IMG/VR virus record: IMGVR_UViG_3300042934_000980
Span: 1-64,000 of that record
DNA from: a virus
Reading direction: 5' to 3' (one strand)
Length of the DNA: 64,000 nucleotides
Shown in pieces: positions 1 through 6,316 of the stretch; the stretch's first letter is position 1, and every line of letters starts with the position of its first letter. Below the pieces are notes generated by a model. That model did not search any database, was not told the origin of the DNA, and was given only the letters and a program-made list of their open reading frames with translations. The translations under genes and the position numbers were made by a program.

Positions 1-198
1 CCAGTGTTTACCAAAGATCAAAGGTTCGCCGGTGAGGGTGGTAAGCCTTAAGCTTTCTACAAAGAACGGTGCATGCCGTGGCACCACAACCCGGCTGAAC
101 AAACCGGCTTCGACCGAGAACGGTTCACCGTCGATTGCGTTCTCAAGGTTGGTGCCTTCGATGTCGGTTTTGTACTCTTTGACGATTGGGAATTGCAT
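1..198 (-). CDS. Tail-fibre/appendage protein, N-terminal part (runs off window)
   Basis: Open from an ATG at 198 to the window edge; 66 codons are visible and the C-terminus is missing. The visible part contains VPRHAPFF followed by TGEPLIFGKHW. This matches the spacing of VPRYAPFF and TTPLILGVDY in the adjacent gene (210-971), so the two share an N-terminal attachment-type domain. Domains of this type, with a polar strand and then an L-x-x-G-x-D/H-Y turn, occur at the base of myovirus tail fibres. It lies 11 bp after its upstream neighbour and is clearly co-transcribed with it. Function is inferred; the receptor-binding part is not in view. Confidence 0.6.
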   Translation of the reverse strand, partial: MQFPIVKEYKTDIEGTNLENAIDGEPFSVEAGLFSRVVVPRHAPFFVESLRLTTLTGEPLIFGKHW

Positions 199-209
199 AA
201 CCCGACCTC

Positions 210-971
210 TTAGTTAATGTTGAGCGTACCGGCGGCTTGTTGCCGGAAAGCCTCTTTAAGCACCGCCACGGTGACACTCTTGTTGGCGCTGTTGCCCTTG
301 AGGTCTTCGTTGGTAGCAGGCGCCATGTTTTCCACATCTTCCAACCCCAAGTCTTCCTTGGTACCGGGGTGGGCTTCGATCAGAGGTTTGTTCAAATGCT
401 CTTCGAGCATTTTCTGCACATCCATTATCCCATTGACCGACATCATGACGAGCACCAAGCTGTTGAGCGCGGTGTACATCTCCAAGTAGTCGTAGGTTTG
501 GGTAGCAGGATGGGTGTGCGGATCAGCTGGCCATTCGGTGGGAATGGTCACCGGGTCCAGATCGCTCCAGTCAGCCTGACGTGGGCTGTTGACGATGTTG
601 GCCACCAACTGGGCAAACGCTGCGTCATCGAGGGTGAACGGCCCGCCAATGGTGCTGTAGCTCGCCTCAAGCACAGCGTCGATCTTCTTGAGCAGTACCA
701 CCGAGCCAAACACGTTGCGACGGTTCTTAAGCACCAGTTGGTTGAAGGGGTGAGCAAAGGCGTAATCCACCCCCAAGATCAGCGGGGTGGTCGAACCCTG
801 GCGGTAAAGCTTGAACGTTTTATCGTCGGTCGGACCGCCTGAAAAGAACGGGGCGTAACGCGGCACAAACTCAAATCGGGTGTCGGTGGCGTTGACTTTG
901 ATAACTTCTCGTTTGATGTCGTTGTCAACGCGTTCCTGGAACGGGTTCCATTGAAAGGTGATGGCAGCCAT
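210..971 (-). CDS. Putative tail-fibre / tail-appendage protein
   Basis: 253 aa. The N-terminal ~90 residues contain VPRYAPFFSGG and PLILGVDYAF, resembling the virion-attachment domain of the next gene (1-198). The C-terminal ~50 residues contain DLGLEDVENMAPATNEDL and NKSVTVAVLKEAF. This is the common phage tail-fibre element (LGL-x-x-V-x-N...AT-x-x-x) that precedes fibre shafts or trimerisation tips. The middle has an HTHP tetrapeptide and helical segments. It starts with ATG at 971, back to back with a plus-strand gene at 1092. The short length suggests an adaptor or short fibre rather than a full receptor-binding fibre. Confidence 0.6.
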   Translation of the reverse strand: MAAITFQWNPFQERVDNDIKREVIKVNATDTRFEFVPRYAPFFSGGPTDDKTFKLYRQGSTTPLILGVDYAFAHPFNQLVLKNRRNVFGSVVLLKKIDAVLEASYSTIGGPFTLDDAAFAQLVANIVNSPRQADWSDLDPVTIPTEWPADPHTHPATQTYDYLEMYTALNSLVLVMMSVNGIMDVQKMLEEHLNKPLIEAHPGTKEDLGLEDVENMAPATNEDLKGNSANKSVTVAVLKEAFRQQAAGTLNIN

Positions 972-1091
972 TTAGCGCGCTCCTGAGACGGTTGGTGGGG
1001 ATATCTTATGACCTCACCCCATAGTGATAACGGTGCCTATAGGTCGTTTATAGGACCGAATTTTCATAGAATCGTAAGGAGCTCGCCCCCT
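972..1091. promoter_or_regulatory. Divergent intergenic region, likely two promoters
   Basis: About 120 bp lie between divergent start codons. The region is AT-richer than the flanking genes and contains TCTTATGACC, GCCTATAGG and TTTATAGG. An 11-mer GGTGCCTATAG (1032-1042) recurs at 34749-34759 upstream of another minus-strand gene. The AAGGAG Shine-Dalgarno at about 1075-1080 serves the plus-strand gene. Promoter positions are inferred, not demonstrated. Confidence 0.35.
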
Positions 1092-2351
1092 ATGTACACT
1101 TACAAAAGGGCCGTTGGCATCAACCAACTTGTCCCCCGAGGAGAAGAACTTTTAGATATTTCCTCGATGCCCACGAAAGAGCTTTTCACCACCTACAGTG
1201 ATTTGACCCTTGTGGTAACCGACGAACTGGCCAAAGTCGAAGTGGCGATTGACGTCATAGGGTACTACAACGATCTGGTCGGGTTCACCGGAACCATTCA
1301 AGAGTGGTTGGACACCAAAAAGACTACCCCACTCAAAACCACCAACACCGTGCCGGGCAAAGAGTACCGCTTCGTTACCAGCCACGACATCCAGTACGAA
1401 TGGTTCAGCCTGCTGCCAGGTGACGTACGGCTCGCTGATGACCGCCAAGCCCTGTTGACCACCACCGGCGCGCCGGACATTCGGGTGGTGAAGACTGACA
1501 ACACGGAAGTGGATTTCAAAGCCTTGACCGAACGGGCCTTGTGGACGGTCAACGGGCATTTGACCCGCGCGGTCGAAGGCACCCGGGAGTTGTACCTGCT
1601 TAACGCCGGCAAGCACTTTAACGTGAACGACAACATTCACGTGGGCTGCTTGAACTTCAATACCGTCTCCAAGCTTGCCACCTACCCCATCACCGCCGAG
1701 ATGCTCAACTTTGCGGACAACGGCACCACCCGTTCGGTGCGGCTGGATGCCCCCACTCAAGCCAATGGCGAGAAGCTCTCCTTTGCCGGTAAGACGGTGT
1801 GGATGAGCTTGGGCGGGCGGTTGATGTTTAACGACGTGGTGCAAGTCAACGGTGACAAGGGCGTGACGCTGCGCACTGAGAAAGTGGACTGGTTTACCCG
1901 GATCTTTGACTCCAAGGCGATGATTGACCTTTCCGGCGTCATTGACAAGGAGCGCGACGTGGTGGGTGCAGAGTTCTTCAACACCGAAGAGTTCTTCACA
2001 GCCCTGCTGACTGACCCTTCAACGTTCTTTATTGTTCTGGACAACCCGAATTTGTACGTGTGGCGCAAGCCCTTGGAAGCGTACCAATACCCGTTTACGT
2101 TCCACACGGAAGAAACCAGACGTATCCCGTTGATGGTCAGCAATGGACTGTTGCCCAAATACTTCACGCGCAAGATCATAAACCGGAGGTTACTCGACAT
2201 CGATTTGGGGATTAATAAGCGATACCTCAACAAGACCACGGGGATCCATAACGAGGGCAACCTTTTCCATGGGTTCACGAACCGCTTTCAACCGAGCACC
2301 CTTTTCGAGGGATACCTGCTCTACATTCGTGCAATCATTCAAGGGGCCTAG
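1092..2351 (+). CDS. Putative virion structural protein
   Basis: 419 aa from the ATG at 1092. I chose it over the upstream ATG at 1008 because AAGGAG lies about 11 bases ahead and the first 28 residues of the longer form look like intergenic sequence. No enzyme motif is seen. The protein is soluble, beta-rich and mixed in charge, as phage tail/baseplate proteins often are. Its C-terminus (GLLPKYFTRKIINRRLLDIDLGINKRYLNK) is basic. It sits just upstream of the spanin genes (2 bp to the next ATG), so it is likely a late gene in the same transcript. Not recognised beyond this. Confidence 0.5.
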   Translation: MYTYKRAVGINQLVPRGEELLDISSMPTKELFTTYSDLTLVVTDELAKVEVAIDVIGYYNDLVGFTGTIQEWLDTKKTTPLKTTNTVPGKEYRFVTSHDIQYEWFSLLPGDVRLADDRQALLTTTGAPDIRVVKTDNTEVDFKALTERALWTVNGHLTRAVEGTRELYLLNAGKHFNVNDNIHVGCLNFNTVSKLATYPITAEMLNFADNGTTRSVRLDAPTQANGEKLSFAGKTVWMSLGGRLMFNDVVQVNGDKGVTLRTEKVDWFTRIFDSKAMIDLSGVIDKERDVVGAEFFNTEEFFTALLTDPSTFFIVLDNPNLYVWRKPLEAYQYPFTFHTEETRRIPLMVSNGLLPKYFTRKIINRRLLDIDLGINKRYLNKTTGIHNEGNLFHGFTNRFQPSTLFEGYLLYIRAIIQGA

Positions 2352-2353
2352 TC

Positions 2354-2848
2354 ATGGGCAAGTTTTTGGAATCAACCTTTTTCTCGGATAAGATCCGGGG
2401 GTTGGTAACCCTGTTTTTACTGGTGCTCATCGCGGGCTTTTTGTTGTTTCAAACAATCTTCCCGCACAAACCCACGCTTGACCAAGAAACCATGCAGTCG
2501 CTTCAGAACGTGACGGAGGTGCTGCGTAAGGCCGCCGTCAACCTGGAGTCTGCCGGGCAAAGTCAGGCTGAACTTAATGAGACGCTCAAACGACAATTGG
2601 GTGATCTCGACACCGCAAGGAACAAAGGATATGAGGAGCTTCTTGAAAAGTACGGCTTGGATGTGGATCTTCCCACTACTCCTGGTGATGGGCTCATTAA
2701 CCGGATGCAGCCACGGAACAACGATCTCCGAGGGAAACCTGTACCTCCAGGCTCAAGCCCAACAGGTGCAGATCAACACCTACAAAGTCCAACTCCAGGA
2801 CACCAAGAAAAGGCTGACCCAGGTCATACCGGCGGTCAAGAACGATAA
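2354..2848 (+). CDS. Inner-membrane spanin subunit (i-spanin, Rz-like)
   Basis: 164 aa. A short cytoplasmic N-terminus is followed by one strong transmembrane helix at about residues 14-35. After it comes a periplasmic helical segment (about 45-110: heptad-like, rich in L, A, E, Q, K) and a Pro/Gly-rich tail. This is the N-in, C-out plan of i-spanins. Its last 218 bases are overlapped in the +1 frame by the start of a lipoprotein gene, the classic Rz/Rz1 arrangement. AAGGGG precedes the start. Together with the lipoprotein it would bridge the periplasm and fuse inner and outer membranes at lysis. No sequence homologue is claimed; the call rests on topology and genetic architecture. Confidence 0.75.
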   Translation: MGKFLESTFFSDKIRGLVTLFLLVLIAGFLLFQTIFPHKPTLDQETMQSLQNVTEVLRKAAVNLESAGQSQAELNETLKRQLGDLDTARNKGYEELLEKYGLDVDLPTTPGDGLINRMQPRNNDLRGKPVPPGSSPTGADQHLQSPTPGHQEKADPGHTGGQER

Positions 2849-3122
2849 CCCCACGGTCCCGGTTACATTGGTAGGGGATTTGAGCGACTTCTTGGCGAGC
2901 AACGATTGCACCCAGATGTCGGGGAACCTCAAAGACAACTGCTACAAGGTAACCCGGGTCAAGCTCATAAATACGACGCGTGCTTTGGATGAAGCCAATG
3001 CGAATATTTATGCAGGCCAAGTGACCGTGAATCAACTGATCAGCAACATCAATGTCTTGGTGGACTCCTTGGGCCAGCCGGTAGACGCGTTAGGGAACCC
3101 GATACCTGCTGCACCTAAGTGA
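2631..3122 (+). CDS. Outer-membrane spanin lipoprotein (o-spanin, Rz1-like)
   Basis: 163 aa from the ATG at 2631. The signal peptide has basic residues, then IFPLLLVMG, then a lipobox LTGC with the lipidated Cys at about residue 26, so this is a type II-processed lipoprotein. The open frame extends upstream to 2577, but AAAGGA lies just before 2631 and only this start yields a canonical signal. It begins inside the i-spanin gene in another frame and ends 274 bp beyond it. The mature part is helical (QAQQVQINTYKVQLQDTKK), with two Cys (CTQM...NCYK) that could form a disulfide. It ends with a Pro-rich tail. It is larger than lambda Rz1 (about 40 aa mature), as o-spanins of big phages can be. 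Confidence 0.78.
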   Translation: MRSFLKSTAWMWIFPLLLVMGSLTGCSHGTTISEGNLYLQAQAQQVQINTYKVQLQDTKKRLTQVIPAVKNDNPTVPVTLVGDLSDFLASNDCTQMSGNLKDNCYKVTRVKLINTTRALDEANANIYAGQVTVNQLISNINVLVDSLGQPVDALGNPIPAAPK

Positions 3123-3132
3123 CGCGGCATAC

Positions 3133-3177
3133 CCTACTCCCCTCCAGAGCCCGTAAGGAGCTCTGGAGGGGAGTAGG
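3133..3177. terminator. Bidirectional terminator hairpin
   Basis: A perfect 18-bp inverted repeat (3133-3150 with 3160-3177, 9-base loop) between the convergent ends of the spanin transcript and the minus-strand operon. A T-rich tract follows on the plus strand (3189-3204). Confidence 0.85.
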
Positions 3178-3207
3178 AATACGTTTGCTTGTGTTTCTTT
3201 TTTAACG

Positions 3208-3723
3208 CTACTCAGGGCGCCTTGGAGGGGCCTCTGGGACGGTGTTGTCCTCGGGGTAATCCAGTCTTCCGTAAGCCGGAGGGGGAGGAGGTGCCGGAGG
3301 AGGTGTTTCAGGACGATTCACTGGGTGACTGGGTGGTGCAATGATCTCTGCCATCTTGCCGCGGATCTTGGTGGTGAGCGAGGTGCCCTCCAGCAAAGTC
3401 GACAGCGTCTTGTTGGCGTTGATCCAGGTCCAGGCACAGATGATCGGACCGACGTTCATGATCAACATTATCATCATGTCCGGCCAGCCTTGTCCGGCAG
3501 TCACCGAGTGGTTCACGCTCCAGGCGTTCATCAACGCCGCGATGCAGGTGGTCAGTACGGCCAGTGTGCCTGTCAAGTTACGCAGCATCACTGTCCACTT
3601 ACCAAAGACTTCGCGTTCAATGCCACCTGGGTTGTTGCTGGGTACTTCAATGTTGAAGGCAGGCTCCACCATCACAGGGACAGGCTTGCCCTCTTCATTG
3701 GGGGTCTGGGTTGGATCGGTCAT
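3208..3723 (-). CDS. Two-TM membrane protein, holin candidate
   Basis: 171 aa from the ATG at 3723, chosen over the ATG at 3738 because GGAG sits 9 bases upstream of it. A polar N-terminus is followed by two hydrophobic helices, roughly LTGTLAVLTTCIAALMNA and MMIMLIMNVGPIICAWTW, then a basic segment (TKIRGK). A long Pro-rich tail ends PPPPPAYGRLDYPED...PRRPE. The topology and position facing the spanin pair suggest a holin or other lysis membrane protein; this is inference. The tail shares a PPxYGxL-F/Y-PED motif with the 789-aa structural protein at 6317-8686. Start overlaps the resolvase stop by 29 bp. Confidence 0.5.
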   Translation of the reverse strand: MTDPTQTPNEEGKPVPVMVEPAFNIEVPSNNPGGIEREVFGKWTVMLRNLTGTLAVLTTCIAALMNAWSVNHSVTAGQGWPDMMIMLIMNVGPIICAWTWINANKTLSTLLEGTSLTTKIRGKMAEIIAPPSHPVNRPETPPPAPPPPPAYGRLDYPEDNTVPEAPPRRPE

Positions 3724-4309
3724 CGGGGAATACTCCATAATGCTTAGCTATCACTTCACAGCGATAAAGAGTGACGGCCCCGGCATCGACAGAGTGTTCG
3801 TCCATCAATGCAAGATCATGATCCCCTGGGTTCAGCCACGTGTAATTAAGAAGGCCTTGTGCAACATCATCTTTGGTCATACCCCGACCCGTGACCCCCA
3901 CAATAGCCTTGGCCAAGTTAGGCAAGACCATGGACAGGTGCACGTCGCGTGACGTACAGGTCTCACGCAACATGCCCACGCACTGGATCAACTGCTTAAA
4001 CGTGAGTGCACTCATGCCCAAGAAGTTGTCTTCGCAGATCGCAGTGTCCGGCTTGTAGGTGTCGATCAGGATACCCAGACTTCGTCCCATGCAGTAACTA
4101 CGCGCCATCACCCGTGTGCTGGCCAGGTCATCAAACTGAACTGGCACGTCATACAGGATCTTTTCGCCGTAGATGGTGTTTCCATACACCAGTTGAAAAG
4201 GCTCAGGCTTCTCAATGTTCACGTCAACGAACCAGACGCCCATGTTGGTGGTAGACGGGTCAATACCCATGACCCGGTACACACCTGGATGATTCATACC
4301 CTTAGACAT
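3695..4309 (-). CDS. RuvC-like Holliday-junction resolvase
   Basis: 204 aa with the RNase H-fold signature of RuvC-type nucleases. The first acidic residue lies in MGIDPSTTNMGVW (D17), a glutamate in AICEDNFLG (E93), and the last acidic motif in DEHSVDAGAV (D170, H172, D175). A basic VTGRGMTKDDV segment (about 138-149) matches RuvC's K-x-x-V-T-G-x-G-x-A-x-K region. It would cut branched replicative or recombinational DNA before packaging. It sits in a structural-gene operon and overlaps both neighbours (16 bp upstream, 29 bp downstream), so it is probably expressed late with them. The family call is secure from motifs; substrate preference is inferred. Confidence 0.85.
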   Translation of the reverse strand: MSKGMNHPGVYRVMGIDPSTTNMGVWFVDVNIEKPEPFQLVYGNTIYGEKILYDVPVQFDDLASTRVMARSYCMGRSLGILIDTYKPDTAICEDNFLGMSALTFKQLIQCVGMLRETCTSRDVHLSMVLPNLAKAIVGVTGRGMTKDDVAQGLLNYTWLNPGDHDLALMDEHSVDAGAVTLYRCEVIAKHYGVFPDDRSNPDPQ

Positions 4310-4938
4310 AAGTAGCCCTGCTGGGACCCGTGAAGGATCTCGACAATTGCCACCATCTCAGAGTAGTCCACCATAAACTCGGTGGGGAGATCTTGCGTGG
4401 AGCCTTTGTACACCAGCTTAAAGCCCCCAGTGCACAGCTCACCAATGGTGCCCGACATCCAACCCCCCATAACGCGGTAGTTGTTAAGCAACTGCGCCAA
4501 GGTGTAGGCCACAGTGTTGTCGGTGCCCACGATGGGGTAGGTGTTGCCCACCCCCACGATGTCCAAGAACTCCAACTCTTCGACGTTGTGCACAGTAATA
4601 GGTGCGTTCAGCCAGACGGCCCGCGTGCCGGTGTCGTACAGCGGATTGTCAATGACCCAATCGTCTGAGTCGTCAACCGCCAGGCTGGAACCCTCCTCCA
4701 CCGGTTGAACGGCCATGGTCTTGTTGGTAAACGTCACCAACACCTCACCACTCTCCTTGTCAATCAGCTCCAGAGCAAACTGACGCGAAGGGTTCAAGAA
4801 CGCTTGGGACTGTTTAAAGTCTTCAGCGCTCAAGGCGGTGAGGTAAAACCCATTGCACAGTTCAATGGCTTGGACGGAGGTCATTCCTTCTTTCAACGGG
4901 AGGTGAACACCCCCCTTGAGGATTTCAGGAATCTCCAT
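4294..4938 (-). CDS. Hypothetical protein in late operon
   Basis: 214 aa, acidic, with no recognised motif. Notable stretches are ELIDKESGEVLVTFTNK and the acidic turn DDSDDWVIDNP. It has no signal peptide or TM segment. It starts 3 bp after the stop of the abundant-looking virion protein (4942-5889) and overlaps the resolvase by 16 bp, so translational coupling is likely. Virion or assembly role is possible from context only. Confidence 0.6.
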   Translation of the reverse strand: MEIPEILKGGVHLPLKEGMTSVQAIELCNGFYLTALSAEDFKQSQAFLNPSRQFALELIDKESGEVLVTFTNKTMAVQPVEEGSSLAVDDSDDWVIDNPLYDTGTRAVWLNAPITVHNVEELEFLDIVGVGNTYPIVGTDNTVAYTLAQLLNNYRVMGGWMSGTIGELCTGGFKLVYKGSTQDLPTEFMVDYSEMVAIVEILHGSQQGYLCLRV

Positions 4939-4941
4939 GGG

Positions 4942-5889
4942 TTAGTTCCCCTGGCTGGAAGTGCTGGCGGTGGCCGTGGTGTGCAGCAGCATAGGCTCAC
5001 TGGCACCGTGGTCGAACGCCAACTGGATCTTGGTGTTGTTGATCGCGTTACGCCCGTCACGCTCGGTGATGTAGTGGCTGAACACCGCGCTCAGCACTTC
5101 GGTGTAACGAATGGTCGCCCCGCCTGCGATCTGACCGTCGAACTGGGTATCAATCCCCCACGCCACACCCACTTCGTTGATCGACGCGTAGCTGCTGTCG
5201 CCAAAGTAGACTTTGCAGGCGTTGGCCAGTTCCACCAGGTCCTGCGCACTCATCGAGCAGTCCAGAATGGCGGAGCTGTTCATGTACGTGTCGCTGATCG
5301 GGACGGTGTTCTCGCTGGTGAAGTCCACCGGCTGCGGGTTGAACAGGTTGTCCTTGGACGGCACGTACGGCTTGGCCGTCTCGTTACCTGCTGCATCGCG
5401 GGTGATCTTGTTGACCGAGGGGTTGTAGTTGGCAAAGTCAATGAGCTTGAGCCAGTAAACCGCGTAGGTCACACCGTCGCTCAGCGTCTCAACCGTACGC
5501 AGGCGGTACTTGGCGCGGTTGACGTTATCCAGGTCGTTGTCGATCGGACGCAGGATAAACGGCACCGCGGTAAACAGGTTGCCGTCAATGGGCTGGTGCT
5601 GGTTGACTTTAAGCTTGGTCACGCCGCGCGCGTCTTTACCGTCGCAGGCGCTACCACGAATACCGATGCCGAAAAACTTCAGCTCGAAATCACGACCGTT
5701 CTTCACCCCGATCGATTCCTCCCCCATGATGTTGTACACTTCATTGAGGGTGGTGTACTGAGGCAGGTTGATCTTTTGGTTGGTCGAACAGCACTTGCCG
5801 ATCAGGTTGCCGTAAGGGGTGTTGGTGACGGTTTGCGTAGGAACCTCAGAGCGGTTCTGATCTTGTACTTCGGCACTGGAAATGGCCAT
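4942..5889 (-). CDS. Putative virion protein (tail tube/structural-like)
   Basis: 315 aa starting MAISSAEVQDQNR, with AGGA upstream. The sequence is beta-rich with many small and polar residues (T, S, N, G), no Cys-based motifs and no TM. This resembles repetitive virion proteins such as tube or decoration proteins. It contains VPFILRPIDNDLDN and IRYTEVLSAVFSHYITERDGRN. The well-spaced Shine-Dalgarno fits high expression. It lies between a 134-aa gene and a 214-aa gene of the same operon. I cannot assign it to a named phiKZ protein from memory with confidence. Confidence 0.5.
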   Translation of the reverse strand: MAISSAEVQDQNRSEVPTQTVTNTPYGNLIGKCCSTNQKINLPQYTTLNEVYNIMGEESIGVKNGRDFELKFFGIGIRGSACDGKDARGVTKLKVNQHQPIDGNLFTAVPFILRPIDNDLDNVNRAKYRLRTVETLSDGVTYAVYWLKLIDFANYNPSVNKITRDAAGNETAKPYVPSKDNLFNPQPVDFTSENTVPISDTYMNSSAILDCSMSAQDLVELANACKVYFGDSSYASINEVGVAWGIDTQFDGQIAGGATIRYTEVLSAVFSHYITERDGRNAINNTKIQLAFDHGASEPMLLHTTATASTSSQGN

Positions 5890-5900
5890 GAAAAAAGTTC

Positions 5901-6305
5901 CTATTGGAAATAGAGAATGAAAGAGTTCCGAAATCGCATAGAATTCGGGGCTGTAACCACGGTGATTTGCTTATCACCCAGCACCAATTTGCTGATGTCT
6001 TCGGGGAGCAATTCCAAGTTGATTTGTCTGTTGACCCAGGACGCGATGTGGCCTTTGCTCAGCAACACGTCCCGGCTCGACTGCATGTCCTTGGGGATCC
6101 ACAACGACTTTTGCAGGCTTAAGGCTGTCACGTCCACCCGAGGGTGTTCGTACATCTCAGGCATGCCGTCTGGCGGCGCTGCAAGGAAGATGTGGTTCCC
6201 AGTGATACGATTTACCCGCTGGTAGACAAAGGCTGAAGCACTTAGGTCTTTCAGCCCCCGTTTACTGCAGAAGGCTTTGCGCACCAGTCGTAATTCCTGA
6301 CTCAT
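5901..6305 (-). CDS. Hypothetical protein in structural operon
   Basis: 134 aa, basic N-terminus (MSQELRLVRKAFCSKRGL), no signal or TM. It has an AAGGAG Shine-Dalgarno 7 bases before the start. It is 11 bp from each neighbour, between the 789-aa structural protein and the 315-aa virion protein. A small tail or neck completion protein would fit the context, but nothing in the sequence shows it. Confidence 0.55.
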   Translation of the reverse strand: MSQELRLVRKAFCSKRGLKDLSASAFVYQRVNRITGNHIFLAAPPDGMPEMYEHPRVDVTALSLQKSLWIPKDMQSSRDVLLSKGHIASWVNRQINLELLPEDISKLVLGDKQITVVTAPNSMRFRNSFILYFQ

Positions 6306-6316
6306 GGCGCAGCTCC

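Noticed and set aside
4705-5913. A 402-codon plus-strand frame opposite the 315-aa virion gene
   Set aside because: Composition is dominated by V, R, H and Q as expected for an antisense shadow; the minus-strand genes have proper ribosome sites and coupling.
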